Source of the DNA: Aliarcobacter skirrowii CCUG 10374
Lineage (GTDB): Bacteria > Campylobacterota > Campylobacteria > Campylobacterales > Arcobacteraceae
Assembly (NCBI RefSeq): GCF_003544835.1
Contig: NZ_CP032099.1
Coordinates: 744,001 to 808,000 of the forward strand
Length of the DNA: 64,000 nucleotides
Direction of reading: 5' to 3'
In this document: piece after piece, positions 29,495 through 38,867 of the stretch
Layout: each line of letters opens with the position of its first letter
Position numbering within the stretch: position 1 is the first letter of the stretch
Notes under the pieces: generated by a model
Told to the model about the DNA's origin: nothing
Databases searched by the model: none
Seen by the model: only the letters and a program-made list of their open reading frames with translations
Made by a program: the position numbers and the translations under genes

Positions 29495-30606
29495 TGTTAA
29501 AGAAAAGTATATATGAAAATGTAATATTAGATGTAGATGCTATGTTTGATGATGGTAAAATGTTAAAAGGAAGTATAGCATTAGTAACAAAAGAATATGA
29601 TATAAAACTTCCAGAAGATAAGAATAAAGAAGAGTATATTTTATATAAAGAAGAGTTTACAGTAGAAGTAAAAGATGATAGAGCAGAATATAAATTTGTA
29701 ATAAAAGATATAATAGATGATAATAATATAAGACAAGAAGATATAGCATATGTAAAGGGATGGATAGATGTTGATGGAGAGGGTGAGTATGATAGAGAGT
29801 ATGATTTAGAAGTATTTTTAGAGGTTTGTAAAGAGTTGATTACAAAAGATATGTTAGTTGCTATGGGGTGTGAAGAAGCAAGTGAAAGAGAAGATTTAAT
29901 TAAAGCATTAAATAAATATTGTAAGCAGTATGAGATAAATACCCCAATAAGGATTGCACATTTTTTAAGTCAAACTGCACATGAAAGTGGTGGATTTAAA
30001 GAATTTGAAGAAGATGATACCTATCGTGAAAGTATAGCTATACAAAATAATTGTTATAAGAAATATAGAGAAAGTCCTGAAGGAAAAGATATAGTTTTAG
30101 AACCAATGATAAAAGGTGGAAAACAAGTTGATTTTAAATGTAAACAACCAGAATATTTTAATTGTAAATATGGTGGAAAACAAGAAAATACTAAAATAAA
30201 TCCAAACGATTCAAATAAACAATATTACTATCAAATAGAAGATGGATATAAATATCGAGGAAGAGGATTAATTCAAATAACTAGGCGAAGTGCTTATAAA
30301 AACTTTACTCAAAGATATAATTCTAAATATCCAGATGATAAACAAGACTTTGAATCAAATCCTAACTTAATAAAAGAAGAAAAATATGCTGTTGCTTCAG
30401 CTTGTGACTATTGGAGAAATAATGGTATTGTACAAAGAGATATAAATGTTTTAGCTGATAATGGTTCAGATGATAGTGTTGTATTAAGTATAAGTAGAGA
30501 AATAAACGGTTATGCACAAGAAATACCAAATGGTTACAATGATATAAATAAACCATTAAGTAGATTACAATTATTTCATAAGCTCAAAAAATATATGAGA
30601 TTATAA
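29494..30606 (+). CDS. T6SS effector, GH19/lysozyme-like peptidoglycan hydrolase 1
   Basis: 370 residues. Residues 1–115 are the shared VgrG-linked domain (GWID at 89–92 and an acidic EF-hand-like stretch). Residues 130–370 match the chitinase-19/lysozyme-like fold: SQTAHESGGF with the likely catalytic Glu164, YRGRGLIQIT, SNPNLI, ASACDYW and a late SREINGY. One oddity: the usual ITGR is ITRR here, while effector 2 has ITGR. It probably cleaves peptidoglycan after delivery into a rival's periplasm. It is coupled to vgrG2 by a one-base overlap and followed by two candidate immunity genes. Confidence 0.88.
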   Translation: MLKKSIYENVILDVDAMFDDGKMLKGSIALVTKEYDIKLPEDKNKEEYILYKEEFTVEVKDDRAEYKFVIKDIIDDNNIRQEDIAYVKGWIDVDGEGEYDREYDLEVFLEVCKELITKDMLVAMGCEEASEREDLIKALNKYCKQYEINTPIRIAHFLSQTAHESGGFKEFEEDDTYRESIAIQNNCYKKYRESPEGKDIVLEPMIKGGKQVDFKCKQPEYFNCKYGGKQENTKINPNDSNKQYYYQIEDGYKYRGRGLIQITRRSAYKNFTQRYNSKYPDDKQDFESNPNLIKEEKYAVASACDYWRNNGIVQRDINVLADNGSDDSVVLSISREINGYAQEIPNGYNDINKPLSRLQLFHKLKKYMRL

Positions 30607-30615
30607 GAAGAAAAA

Positions 30616-31353
30616 ATGAAAAATAAGATATTAAAAATATTATTTGTTTTAGGATTGTTTTATGCTTCAAATATATTAGCAATGACACAAGAAAAGTATC
30701 AAGAAATAATTAATTCTTATAAACTTGTAGATAGTGAAAATATTGATAATTATAAGATTTTAGACTCAACTCATATAACAACATATAATGAGTATAAAAA
30801 TCTATTAAAGTTTAATAATTTTGAAGATAGTATGTTTTTTGCTAGGTTTAGAAAAATTTTTAAAATAAATGAAGAAAATATGAAGTTAGGAATAAATCCT
30901 TCTATTAATAGAAATATAATTATAATAGGTATTGGTTATCCAAAGGCTAATTCTTTAAGCAGTGATAACCTTTTTGATTCAATTATTAATGATCAAAAGT
31001 TATATACTGTAATTTGTTTTTCTAAAAATAAAGAGCTAATAGTATCTTCAATTTTAGAATCCTTAACTAAAGATAAGCAAAATATTTCTAAAGAGTTACC
31101 TTTAATGATTTTTAATTATTTTAGAGAAAATAGATATGTAGAAAATTCTTTTAATTTCAATCTTGTAGAAGAAAAGAATACTTTAGAAATAGATGAAACA
31201 TTTTTTTACTTTAATGAAGAAAAGATTTTAGCAAAACTTTATAAAACAAATACTTGTGATAAAGAATTAACTGAAAAAGCAAATATTGAAGTTCTTATAA
31301 ATGATAAATGGCTTCCACAAAAAAACAGTTTGAATATAAATAATAGTGACTGA
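30616..31353 (+). CDS. Candidate periplasmic immunity protein 1a
   Basis: 245 residues with a clear signal peptide (KILKILFVLGLFYASNILA), so it is exported. No known enzyme motif. It lies 9 bases after effector 1 and is a paralogue of the next gene: both have similar signal peptides, an early YQEI(I/V)xSYKL segment, and a late YFNEEKIL-KLY block followed by a conserved Cys and an NIEV strand. Periplasmic location next to a peptidoglycan hydrolase is what immunity proteins of this class show. The function is inferred from context. Confidence 0.75.
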   Translation: MKNKILKILFVLGLFYASNILAMTQEKYQEIINSYKLVDSENIDNYKILDSTHITTYNEYKNLLKFNNFEDSMFFARFRKIFKINEENMKLGINPSINRNIIIIGIGYPKANSLSSDNLFDSIINDQKLYTVICFSKNKELIVSSILESLTKDKQNISKELPLMIFNYFRENRYVENSFNFNLVEEKNTLEIDETFFYFNEEKILAKLYKTNTCDKELTEKANIEVLINDKWLPQKNSLNINNSD

Positions 31354-31401
31354 AATAAAAATTAAATTAAAAGAATATATGAAATTACAGGAATATAGAA
31401 A

Positions 31402-32169
31402 ATGAAAAAAAAGATATTAAAAATAGTAATTGCTTTAGGATTATTTTATACTTCAAATGTATTAGCAATGACAGAAGAGGAGTATCAAGAGATAGTTAGT
31501 TCATATAAACTTATAGATAGTAATATTATTAGTAAATATACAACTTTAAATTCAAACAATATAATAACATATGAACAATACAATAATTTATTAAAGCCTA
31601 ATAGTAGTGTATTTGATAGATTTTCTGGAATGTTTATAAAGATTTTTAAAATAAATGGAGAGATTACAAGGTTAGGAATATCTCCTGCTATTGACAGAGA
31701 TGTTATTTTAACAAACATTGGTTTTCCAATAGGTTATTCTTTAATCAGTGATGAACCTTTTAATATAGATATTTATGATCAAAGACTATATGCTGTTGCT
31801 TGTCTTTCTAAAAATAAAGAGATAGTTATATCATCTATTATAAGGTCTTCAAGTAAAGACAAAAATATTCTTTTTAGAGAATTAGATTTAATAAAGGCTA
31901 AATATTATGAACTTTACGGATATGTACCAAATTTTTTTGATTTGGAGCTTGTAAAAGACAATTTGTCTTTAAGAATAGATAAATCATATGAAGAGAATAG
32001 AGATTTTCCATATTTTAATGAAGAGAAAATTTTAAATAAACTTTATGAAAATGATCACTGTGATAGAGAATATACTAAAGAAGCGAATATTGAAGTATTT
32101 TTAGCAGATGGTAAATGGGTACCACAAGAGGAAAGTTGGAATATTAAATATTTAGAAAATAAAGAATAA
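31402..32169 (+). CDS. Candidate periplasmic immunity protein 1b
   Basis: 255 residues, a paralogue of the preceding gene with the same signal peptide type and a more divergent middle. The FPYFNEEKILNKLYEN block near the C-terminus is shared, as is the downstream Cys. Tandem copies suggest the cell keeps immunity to several variants of the same effector family. It ends directly at the orphan vgrG tail, whose sequence begins in the last bases of this gene. Confidence 0.72.
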   Translation: MKKKILKIVIALGLFYTSNVLAMTEEEYQEIVSSYKLIDSNIISKYTTLNSNNIITYEQYNNLLKPNSSVFDRFSGMFIKIFKINGEITRLGISPAIDRDVILTNIGFPIGYSLISDEPFNIDIYDQRLYAVACLSKNKEIVISSIIRSSSKDKNILFRELDLIKAKYYELYGYVPNFFDLELVKDNLSLRIDKSYEENRDFPYFNEEKILNKLYENDHCDREYTKEANIEVFLADGKWVPQEESWNIKYLENKE

Positions 32170-32602
32170 AAGAGTAATAAATATTTCAGAGAATATTGAT
32201 CTTAATGTAAATAAAACAAAGAATATAGTAGTAAATGAGAATATAAACTATAATGTACAGAATAATGTAGTAAAAACAATACAAGGATATGTACATAGAT
32301 ATGTAGAACAAGATAAGAAAGAGAAGTTTTTACAAAACTTGTATAAAGAAGTAAGTAAAAGCTTTGGAATAAATATAAAAAACTATCATTTAAAATCAAA
32401 TGAGAGTAAACAAGAATCAAATGAGATAAACTTAGAAGGATATGAAGAAGTAGTATTAAGATGCGGAAGTAATGCTTTGATAATAAACCAAAGTGGAATA
32501 GAGTTTAAGACAAGTAAATATGAGAGTAATAGTTCTAATGGTGGAGTGAAAGCAAAGGAAATAATAGAGAAAAATTCTCTTAGAAATATGGGGTTTAAAT
32601 AA
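32168..32602 (+). pseudogene. Orphan vgrG tail
   Basis: An open frame of about 140 codons nearly identical to the end of VgrG2 (NVNKT, then IQGYVHRYVEQDKK, GINIKNYHLKSNESKQ and NGGVKxKE) but with no spike domains, no clear start codon and no ribosome site. Its stop overlaps the start of effector 2 exactly as vgrG2's stop overlaps effector 1. It looks like the junction left by a past recombination that placed a new effector behind a vgrG. Confidence 0.88.
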
Positions 32603-33690
32603 TGATAAAGAAAAATATATATGAATGTGTAACATTGGATGTAACTGCTATGTTTGATGATGGTCAACCGCTAAAGGGAAGTATAGCATTTGTAACAAAA
32701 GAATATGATATAAAACTTCCAGAAGATAAGAATAAAAAAGAGTATATTTTATTTAAAAAAGAGTTTACAGTAGAAGTAAAAGATGATATAGCAGAATATA
32801 AATTTGTAATAAAAAAAATAATAGATGATAATAATATAAAACAAGAAGATATAGCATATGTAAAGGGTTGGATTGATGTTGATGGAGAAGGTGAATATGA
32901 TATAGAGTATGATTTAGAAGTGTTTTTAGAGATAGAATTAATCACAAAAGATATGCTAGTTGCTATGGGGTGTACAAATATAGAAAAAGAAGAAGAACTT
33001 CTTGAAGCATTAAATAAATATTGTAAACAGTATGAGATAAATACTCCAATAAGGATTGCACATTTTTTAAGTCAAACTGCACATGAGAGTGGTGGATTTA
33101 AAAAATTTGAAGAAGATGATACATATCGTGAAAGTATAGCTATACAAAATAGTTGTTATAAGAAATATAGGGAAAGTCCTGAAGGTAAAGATATAGTTTT
33201 AGAACCAATGATAAAAGATGGGAAACAAGTTGATTTTAAATGTAAACAACCAGAATATTTTAATTGTAAATACTATAAAGAAGATTTAGGAAATAGTCCA
33301 GAAGATGGTCATAAATATAGAGGAAGAGGATTAATTCAAATAACGGGAAGGACAAACTATCAAGGATTTACAGATGAATATAATAAGAAAAACCAAAATG
33401 ATAAACAAAACTTTATGGACAATCCTGATTTAGTTTCTACGAATATAGATTATTCAGTAGCTTCAGCTTGTTATTGGTGGAATAACTTATCTGCAAGAGG
33501 TGGAAGTGTGAATAAATATGCAGATAAAGGAGCAACTAAAATAGATGTTTATAATGTTAGTTGGTGTGTTAATGCTAGACAAAAGCAAAAGAAACCATTT
33601 ATGCCAGAATATAGTGAAGAAGCAAATGGATTAGAAGATAGATGGAATAAGTTTGAAAAAATAGCAAAATATTTAGGATTAATAAAATGA
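32602..33690 (+). CDS. T6SS effector, GH19/lysozyme-like peptidoglycan hydrolase 2
   Basis: 362 residues. The first 220 or so are nearly the same as effector 1 (shared domain with GWID at 89–92; TAHESGGF with Glu162). After YFNCKY the sequence diverges, though the GH19 layout remains: YRGRGLIQITGRTNYQGF, DNPDLV, ASACYWWNN, and a late CVNAR with NGLEDRW. It follows the orphan vgrG tail with a one-base overlap and overlaps the next signal-peptide gene (ATGA). Without a complete adjacent vgrG, delivery may need VgrG2 in trans or recombination. Confidence 0.86.
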   Translation: MIKKNIYECVTLDVTAMFDDGQPLKGSIAFVTKEYDIKLPEDKNKKEYILFKKEFTVEVKDDIAEYKFVIKKIIDDNNIKQEDIAYVKGWIDVDGEGEYDIEYDLEVFLEIELITKDMLVAMGCTNIEKEEELLEALNKYCKQYEINTPIRIAHFLSQTAHESGGFKKFEEDDTYRESIAIQNSCYKKYRESPEGKDIVLEPMIKDGKQVDFKCKQPEYFNCKYYKEDLGNSPEDGHKYRGRGLIQITGRTNYQGFTDEYNKKNQNDKQNFMDNPDLVSTNIDYSVASACYWWNNLSARGGSVNKYADKGATKIDVYNVSWCVNARQKQKKPFMPEYSEEANGLEDRWNKFEKIAKYLGLIK

Positions 33691-34718
33691 AGAAATTAAT
33701 AATATTTATAATAATACTTTTTAGCATAAGTTTAAATGCAGTTGTAACAGATGAAGAAGTTGAATATATGGAAGAATATTGGCATACAGAAAATCCTAAA
33801 GAACAAATAAAATCTTTAAATTTTAAAACTAAGAATTTTGATATTACAACGGAAATTATAAAATATAACTATGTTCCTTTGTGGCAAGATGAAAATGCAG
33901 AAATTCTTCCATATAGAATTCCAGAAAATAATCAATTAAAAGGTTATTTACATTTTAATGGGACAAAAAAACATTTTTTTAATGATAATTATAGCTATGC
34001 AGAGTATCAAGCATTTGAACAGATAGTTTGTGATAAAAAGGATTATATAAATTTAATTTTTGTACAAATAGAATTAGACTCTGAAATTAGATTTAAAGAA
34101 ATGGTGTTTACCCCATATATTTTTAAAATTATAAAAAAATTAAATAATGAGTATAATTTAATAGATGTAAGTGAGAATAATAAAAAAATATTAAATTACT
34201 CAAATAATTCAATAAGTTTAAACTTATCTTATAAAGCTAAGTATAGATACCCATATTATAATAAAGAGAAAATAATCAATAGATTAGTAGAAACAGGTTT
34301 TTGTAAAAAAGATGAAATTGTTGAAGGAAAAATTGTAGTTTTAGAAGAAGTAAAAGTAGTATCTTTGGAAGAATTAATGAATAAAATTAAAGATAAAGAT
34401 ATAAAAATCGATACTTACTATTTAGTAAACTCTTTTGTAAAATATCCATTGACAAATAAAACAGTTCAAATATATAACGATATAGCTTATTATCTACAAG
34501 AAGTAGATGGGAATGAAGAAGCAATATTTTTATTAGAAAAGATTATAGAAAAGTACCCAAATAGAATAGTTGCATATTTAAATATTGCAGATGCTTATAT
34601 TGGAATAAATAATAAAGAAAAAGCAAAAGAGAATTATAAAAAATATATTAATCTAATGAAACAAGATAATAAAGAAGAAAAAATACCAAAAAGAGTTTTA
34701 GAGTTTTTAGAGAACTAA
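33687..34718 (+). CDS. Candidate periplasmic immunity protein 2 with C-terminal TPR
   Basis: 343 residues with a signal peptide (KKLIIFIIILFSISLNA). The first two thirds distantly resemble immunity proteins 1a/1b; the shared landmark is YPYYNKEKIINRLVETGFC, matching FPYFNEEKILNKLYENDHC in 1b. The last 110 residues form TPR-like repeats (GNEEAIFLLEKIIEKYPNRI, then KEKAKENYKKYI). The 4-base overlap with effector 2 supports an effector–immunity pair. Confidence 0.74.
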   Translation: MKKLIIFIIILFSISLNAVVTDEEVEYMEEYWHTENPKEQIKSLNFKTKNFDITTEIIKYNYVPLWQDENAEILPYRIPENNQLKGYLHFNGTKKHFFNDNYSYAEYQAFEQIVCDKKDYINLIFVQIELDSEIRFKEMVFTPYIFKIIKKLNNEYNLIDVSENNKKILNYSNNSISLNLSYKAKYRYPYYNKEKIINRLVETGFCKKDEIVEGKIVVLEEVKVVSLEELMNKIKDKDIKIDTYYLVNSFVKYPLTNKTVQIYNDIAYYLQEVDGNEEAIFLLEKIIEKYPNRIVAYLNIADAYIGINNKEKAKENYKKYINLMKQDNKEEKIPKRVLEFLEN

Positions 34719-34729
34719 AACTTGAAATA

Positions 34730-34795
34730 ATTTAAATACAGAAGTATTAAATAATGAGAATAAAAGAGTAGAGAAAGATCAAAGAGTAATAATAG
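34730..34795 (+). pseudogene. 66-bp vgrG scrap
   Basis: Matches vgrG2 at 28,893–28,958 with two differences (encodes LNTEVLNNENKRVxKDQRVI). It has no start and is followed by a stop. It marks the right edge of the effector region and is a third sign of vgrG-mediated exchange. Confidence 0.85.
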
Positions 34796-34892
34796 AAAGA
34801 ATTTATAAATAATAGATAGTTGTATTTACAGTAATCATAACTAAAACTAATTTTTGGCATAATAACTGAATATAAAATAATAGGATATTATA

Positions 34893-35855
34893 TTGAAAAC
34901 AATTTCATCACCAAGTTATATTATAAGATTATTTGAAGATAGCAAATCAGAAGACTTTATACAGGCTCTAGATATTTATATAAATGAAATGCCATCAGAA
35001 TTAAGGACTTCATCCAATGAAATAATTTATTGGATTGATAATTATAATAACCTATTTGAGGATAAAATTTTAATTTTTGGATTTTATGAGAATGACAAAA
35101 TCATAGGTTTTTCACAATGTTTATATTTTAAAAAAGAGTCTTTTATTACAATTGACTATTTCGTAATTGCATCTAGTCATAGAGGAAATCATTCTTTTCA
35201 AATGATAATTGCCCTTTTAAAAGAATTTCTTAAAGAATATAAATTTGAATATAATTTTATTGTTACTGAGGTAGAATCAAAAAATAAATCACTATTACAA
35301 CTCTTGAAGATGAATGGCTTTGGAGAAATTCAATCTAAATATTTTCAACCTTCTTTAGGTATTAATAATCATGATAGTTTAATTGAAGCAAAAATATTAT
35401 ATTTTCCTGCATATGAGGATAGAGTAATAAAAAAAGAAACTTATAAAATGATTGTGGAAACTATTTATAATAATCATTATGTAAGGTGGTACAAAGAATT
35501 TCTATCAGAAAAAGATTTAAAATCTTATATGATTATTATAGAACAATTAAAAGTTAAAATATTTGATAGTTTGCATAGTGAAATTAATATAAATGGTGGA
35601 ATTAAGCCAATGAATAATTATAGTGAATTTAATGTTGGCAAGGAAATAAAAAATACAACTACAATTTTGGGGATTATTTTTATCTTTGCATTAATAACTT
35701 TACTATTAGGAAAAGCATTTGATATGTCTTTATTGCAAACAATAAGCTTTGTTATAATTAATACATCAATGTTTTTTTTAGTTTATTCTCTTGTTTCAAA
35801 AAAGGGTATTGAACAATTTAAATTAATACTTAAACTTTTTGGCAAAGTAAAATAA
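34893..35855 (+). CDS. GNAT-like protein with two C-terminal membrane helices
   Basis: 320 residues. Residues 25–160 have a GNAT acetyltransferase layout: FYENDKIIGFSQ (strand pair), FVIASSHRGNHSFQMIIALL (a degenerate acetyl-CoA loop, normally R/QxxGxG/A) and NKSLLQLLKMNGF (C-terminal N…GF motif). Two transmembrane helices lie at about 253–272 and 280–300. The start appears to be a TTG with an AGGATA site. Substrate unknown. It is convergent with the methyltransferase and overlaps it by 26 bases at the 3' ends. Confidence 0.6.
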   Translation: MKTISSPSYIIRLFEDSKSEDFIQALDIYINEMPSELRTSSNEIIYWIDNYNNLFEDKILIFGFYENDKIIGFSQCLYFKKESFITIDYFVIASSHRGNHSFQMIIALLKEFLKEYKFEYNFIVTEVESKNKSLLQLLKMNGFGEIQSKYFQPSLGINNHDSLIEAKILYFPAYEDRVIKKETYKMIVETIYNNHYVRWYKEFLSEKDLKSYMIIIEQLKVKIFDSLHSEININGGIKPMNNYSEFNVGKEIKNTTTILGIIFIFALITLLLGKAFDMSLLQTISFVIINTSMFFLVYSLVSKKGIEQFKLILKLFGKVK

Positions 35856-36555
35856 TATTTGATGAATAGTTTTTTAGAAAAGGAATATGTGATAAAAAAC
35901 TATCAAATATAGAAAATTTACTGGCAACTTTTTCATTTTTATAGAATCTATAAATTAGTGGAGATAATATATGAAATTTTTTTGATTTTATAATTTTAAA
36001 ATTATTTAATTCTAATAGTTCTTTAATAAATTTATGTGAATAAATCCAAATTTTTTCTTCTTTATTTTTATAGAATGTATTTACAATATTAGCTTTCTTT
36101 TTAAAATTATCGGTTAAAAAATATTCAAAACTATAACTATTTTCAAATTCTAAGATTAAATATCCTCCAGTATTCAAAATTCTGCTAAACTCTTGAATTG
36201 TACATAATGCATCAGTATAATTTATTACACTACCTACACATAAAATAAAATCCAATTCATTGTTTTTTAAAGGAAGTTTTTCTATTGACCCGATTATATA
36301 ATGTGGTTTATCAATTATATTTTTTTCTATTAAATCTACATGAATATGTTTTTCACAGTTAATTTCATAATCATTACCAGCAGAGCCAGCATTTAACAAT
36401 GTAAAATTACTCCCTAAATTAAGTTTCTTGATTTCATTTTTTATAAATTTTTTAATTTTTATAAAAGTATAAAAATGCCAAGAATCTTCTTCTGTCCAGA
36501 TTTCATCAATATTATTATAATTTTTTTGAATTTCATTGTAATCAATAGATGACAT
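35830..36555 (-). CDS. Class I SAM-dependent methyltransferase
   Basis: 241 residues. The SAM-binding loop is LLNAGSAGNDYEI (about residue 46), followed by an acidic strand end (HIHVDLIEKN), a later DFILCVGSVINY and the family's FSRILNTGGYLILEF. This is the Methyltransf_11 layout. The substrate cannot be told. The ribosome site lies inside one arm of a perfect 9-bp hairpin (36,560–36,593). It is downstream of the tyrosine recombinase on the same strand. Confidence 0.8.
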   Translation of the reverse strand: MSSIDYNEIQKNYNNIDEIWTEEDSWHFYTFIKIKKFIKNEIKKLNLGSNFTLLNAGSAGNDYEINCEKHIHVDLIEKNIIDKPHYIIGSIEKLPLKNNELDFILCVGSVINYTDALCTIQEFSRILNTGGYLILEFENSYSFEYFLTDNFKKKANIVNTFYKNKEEKIWIYSHKFIKELLELNNFKIIKSKKFHILSPLIYRFYKNEKVASKFSIFDSFLSHIPFLKNYSSNIILLCQKV

Positions 36556-36559
36556 ATAA

Positions 36560-36593
36560 TATCCTATTATTATGTATTCATTTTAATAGGATA
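36560..36593 (-). promoter_or_regulatory. Hairpin between recombinase and methyltransferase
   Basis: Perfect 9-bp arms TATCCTATT / AATAGGATA with a 16-base loop. On the minus strand the second arm contains AGGA and ends 4 bases before the methyltransferase ATG, so it may hide that ribosome site. It could also be a weak terminator of the recombinase gene. Confidence 0.5.
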
Positions 36594-36600
36594 AGCTATA

Positions 36601-37539
36601 TTAAGATTGGAACTGAAAGTTTCTTCTTGGATGTTTTGTTGATAAAATTTTTCTTTGTTGTTTCATATTTATTTGAGTATAAATTTGAGTTGTTGAAATA
36701 GATGCATGTCCTAGCATTCCTTGTATATATCTAATATCAACTCCTTCTTCAAGAAGCATAGTTGCAAAACTATGACGAAACATATGTGGAGTTAAATGTT
36801 GTTGTATATTTGCTTTTATTTGATATTTTTTAATCATATTTGCAATAGAATATTCTGTAAATTTATTACCTAATCGATTAATAAAAAACCACTCTTTTTT
36901 AAGTATTTCATCTTTGAATAGAGACAAATACTCTTTTAAAGCTGTTTTTACTTCCTGCTCACATATTTGGATAGTTCTTTCTTTCCCACCTTTGCCTAAA
37001 ACTTTTATATTTCCAGTACTTAAATTAAAATCATGATGTTTAATATTACTAATCTCTGATACTCTAAGCCCTGTTGCAAATAATAATTCTAAAATAGCAA
37101 TATCTCTAATAAGTGCTTTATATGAATATTTTTCTATTTCATTAGAATTGGATTTTATTTTATAAATATATTTAAAAAGTTTTCTAATATTTTGAATTTC
37201 AATTGTTTTTGGTAGTAATTTCTGTTCTTTTATTGAAACTCTTATCTTTCTAAATGGACTTATTGTAATAATTTCTTCAAACTCAAGATGAGAAAAAAAA
37301 GCTTTTAATGTTGCTAATTTTCGTTTAATTGACTTTGGTTTTAATTCTAAGTTATATAAATATTCAATATACTCCTTTAGTATGTCTTTGTTAATATCAT
37401 TAATACTCATATATTTTAAATTCTTAAATTTTTTGAATTGCTCTATATCTATTGTATAAGCTACAATAGTTTTTTGGTTTAGATTCTTTTCAAATTTACA
37501 ATGAAATAAAAAATCTTGTAATAACTTGTCTATGTTCAT
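36601..37539 (-). CDS. Tyrosine recombinase (XerC/XerD/phage-integrase family)
   Basis: 312 residues. An N-terminal SAM-like core-binding domain (KTIVAYTIDIEQF) is followed by a catalytic domain with the family residues: Arg in ATGLRVSE, Lys in GKGGKERTI, HxxR in TPHMFRHSFAT, a second His in LGHASISTTQIY, and the Tyr in that motif. The ATG at 37,539 has a strong TAGGAG site and is preferred over an upstream in-frame start. It could be a Xer-like housekeeping enzyme or the integrase of a mobile element; no att repeats were found to decide. Confidence 0.88.
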   Translation of the reverse strand: MNIDKLLQDFLFHCKFEKNLNQKTIVAYTIDIEQFKKFKNLKYMSINDINKDILKEYIEYLYNLELKPKSIKRKLATLKAFFSHLEFEEIITISPFRKIRVSIKEQKLLPKTIEIQNIRKLFKYIYKIKSNSNEIEKYSYKALIRDIAILELLFATGLRVSEISNIKHHDFNLSTGNIKVLGKGGKERTIQICEQEVKTALKEYLSLFKDEILKKEWFFINRLGNKFTEYSIANMIKKYQIKANIQQHLTPHMFRHSFATMLLEEGVDIRYIQGMLGHASISTTQIYTQINMKQQRKILSTKHPRRNFQFQS

Positions 37540-37658
37540 ATTTTCTCCTAAAATTTGTTTTTGCATTATCGTACAATAATATAGAAAAGAAGAAACAAAT
37601 AACTAACAATTTATATTGTTTTAACTATAATAAACCTAATACACATCAGGAAACATAA

Positions 37659-38867
37659 ATGAAGATTTTACACACATCAGATTGGCATCTTGGTCAAAAT
37701 TTTATGGGAAAAAGTAGGGTAGATGAGCATGAAGCTTTTCTTTTTTGGCTTTTAAAAATTATAAAAGAAAAACATGTTGAAGTTTTAGTTATATCAGGAG
37801 ATATTTTTGATACTGGAACACCTCCAAATTATGCTTTAGAGCTTTATTATAATTTTTTAAAAGAACTATCAAATATTAAAACACTTATTACTACTATTAT
37901 AACTGCTGGAAATCATGATTCAGTATCAACATTAAAAGCACCAAAGCAACTTTTAGAAGTTTTAAATGTTCATGTTATTACAACTGGTGATGAAGATGAA
38001 AATGTAATTATTCCTATAAATAAAAATGATGATTTAATATCTATTGTTTGTGCTGTTCCATTTTTAAGAGATAGTGTTATTAGAGAATCTTTAAGTGGAA
38101 TAACAATAAGTGAAAAAGAAAAATTAGCAAATAGTGGTATTAAAGCTTATTATGAAAATTGCTACAAAAAAGCACTTGAATTAAAACAAGAAAAAAGTAA
38201 AAAAGATAAAAATATCCCAATAATTGCAATGGGACACTTAACAACTGTTGGAAGTAGAAGTTCTCAAAGTGAAAGAGATATTTATATTGGTGGAACTATT
38301 GATATTGGCGGAGATTATTTAGCTTCTATGTTTGATTATGTTGCTTTAGGGCATCTTCATATAAATCAAATAGTTGGAAAAAATGAACATGTTAGATATT
38401 CAGGTTCTCCAATACCACTTAGTTTTTCAGAATCAAAAAATATTAAAAAAGTAAATCTTGTATCTTTTACTCAAAATAATATAAATATAGAAGAGTTAGA
38501 AATTCCACTTTTTAGAAAACTAATTGTTATCAAAGGAAATTTTGAAATTATAAAAAATGAACTTACTAAAATAGAAGATAAAAACTCTTGGATAGAAGTT
38601 CATATAAAAGATGATAATGCAATGTATGCAAATAATGAAATCAGACAACTTGCTTCAAAACTTGAACTAACACTTCTTGCTGTAAAAATAGATAAAAGTG
38701 AAAAGCAATTAAAAGCCAATGAATTAAAAGTTATAAGTTTAGATGAACTATCAGTTGAACAGGTATTTGAAAAAAGATTAGAACTTGAAGATTTAGAAGA
38801 TAAAGAGCTTGAAAAAGAACTACTTTTAAACTTTAAAGAAGTAGTTTCTAAGGTGCAAAGCCTATGA
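37659..38867 (+). CDS. sbcD: DNA repair exonuclease SbcD
   Basis: 402 residues. All metallophosphoesterase motifs are present: TSDWHLGQ (residues 6–13), ISGDIFDTG, AGNHDS, and GHLH. SbcD is the Mre11-type nuclease subunit that, with SbcC, cuts hairpins and blocked DNA ends. It overlaps sbcC by 4 bases (ATGA). Confidence 0.96.
   Translation: MKILHTSDWHLGQNFMGKSRVDEHEAFLFWLLKIIKEKHVEVLVISGDIFDTGTPPNYALELYYNFLKELSNIKTLITTIITAGNHDSVSTLKAPKQLLEVLNVHVITTGDEDENVIIPINKNDDLISIVCAVPFLRDSVIRESLSGITISEKEKLANSGIKAYYENCYKKALELKQEKSKKDKNIPIIAMGHLTTVGSRSSQSERDIYIGGTIDIGGDYLASMFDYVALGHLHINQIVGKNEHVRYSGSPIPLSFSESKNIKKVNLVSFTQNNINIEELEIPLFRKLIVIKGNFEIIKNELTKIEDKNSWIEVHIKDDNAMYANNEIRQLASKLELTLLAVKIDKSEKQLKANELKVISLDELSVEQVFEKRLELEDLEDKELEKELLLNFKEVVSKVQSL

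Noticed and set aside
36601-37539. The tyrosine recombinase as proven integrase of the replicon at 50–55.6 kb
   Set aside because: It is 13 kb away, with sbcDC between, and I found no copy of the tRNA-Met 3' end near it. It may be a Xer-like protein.
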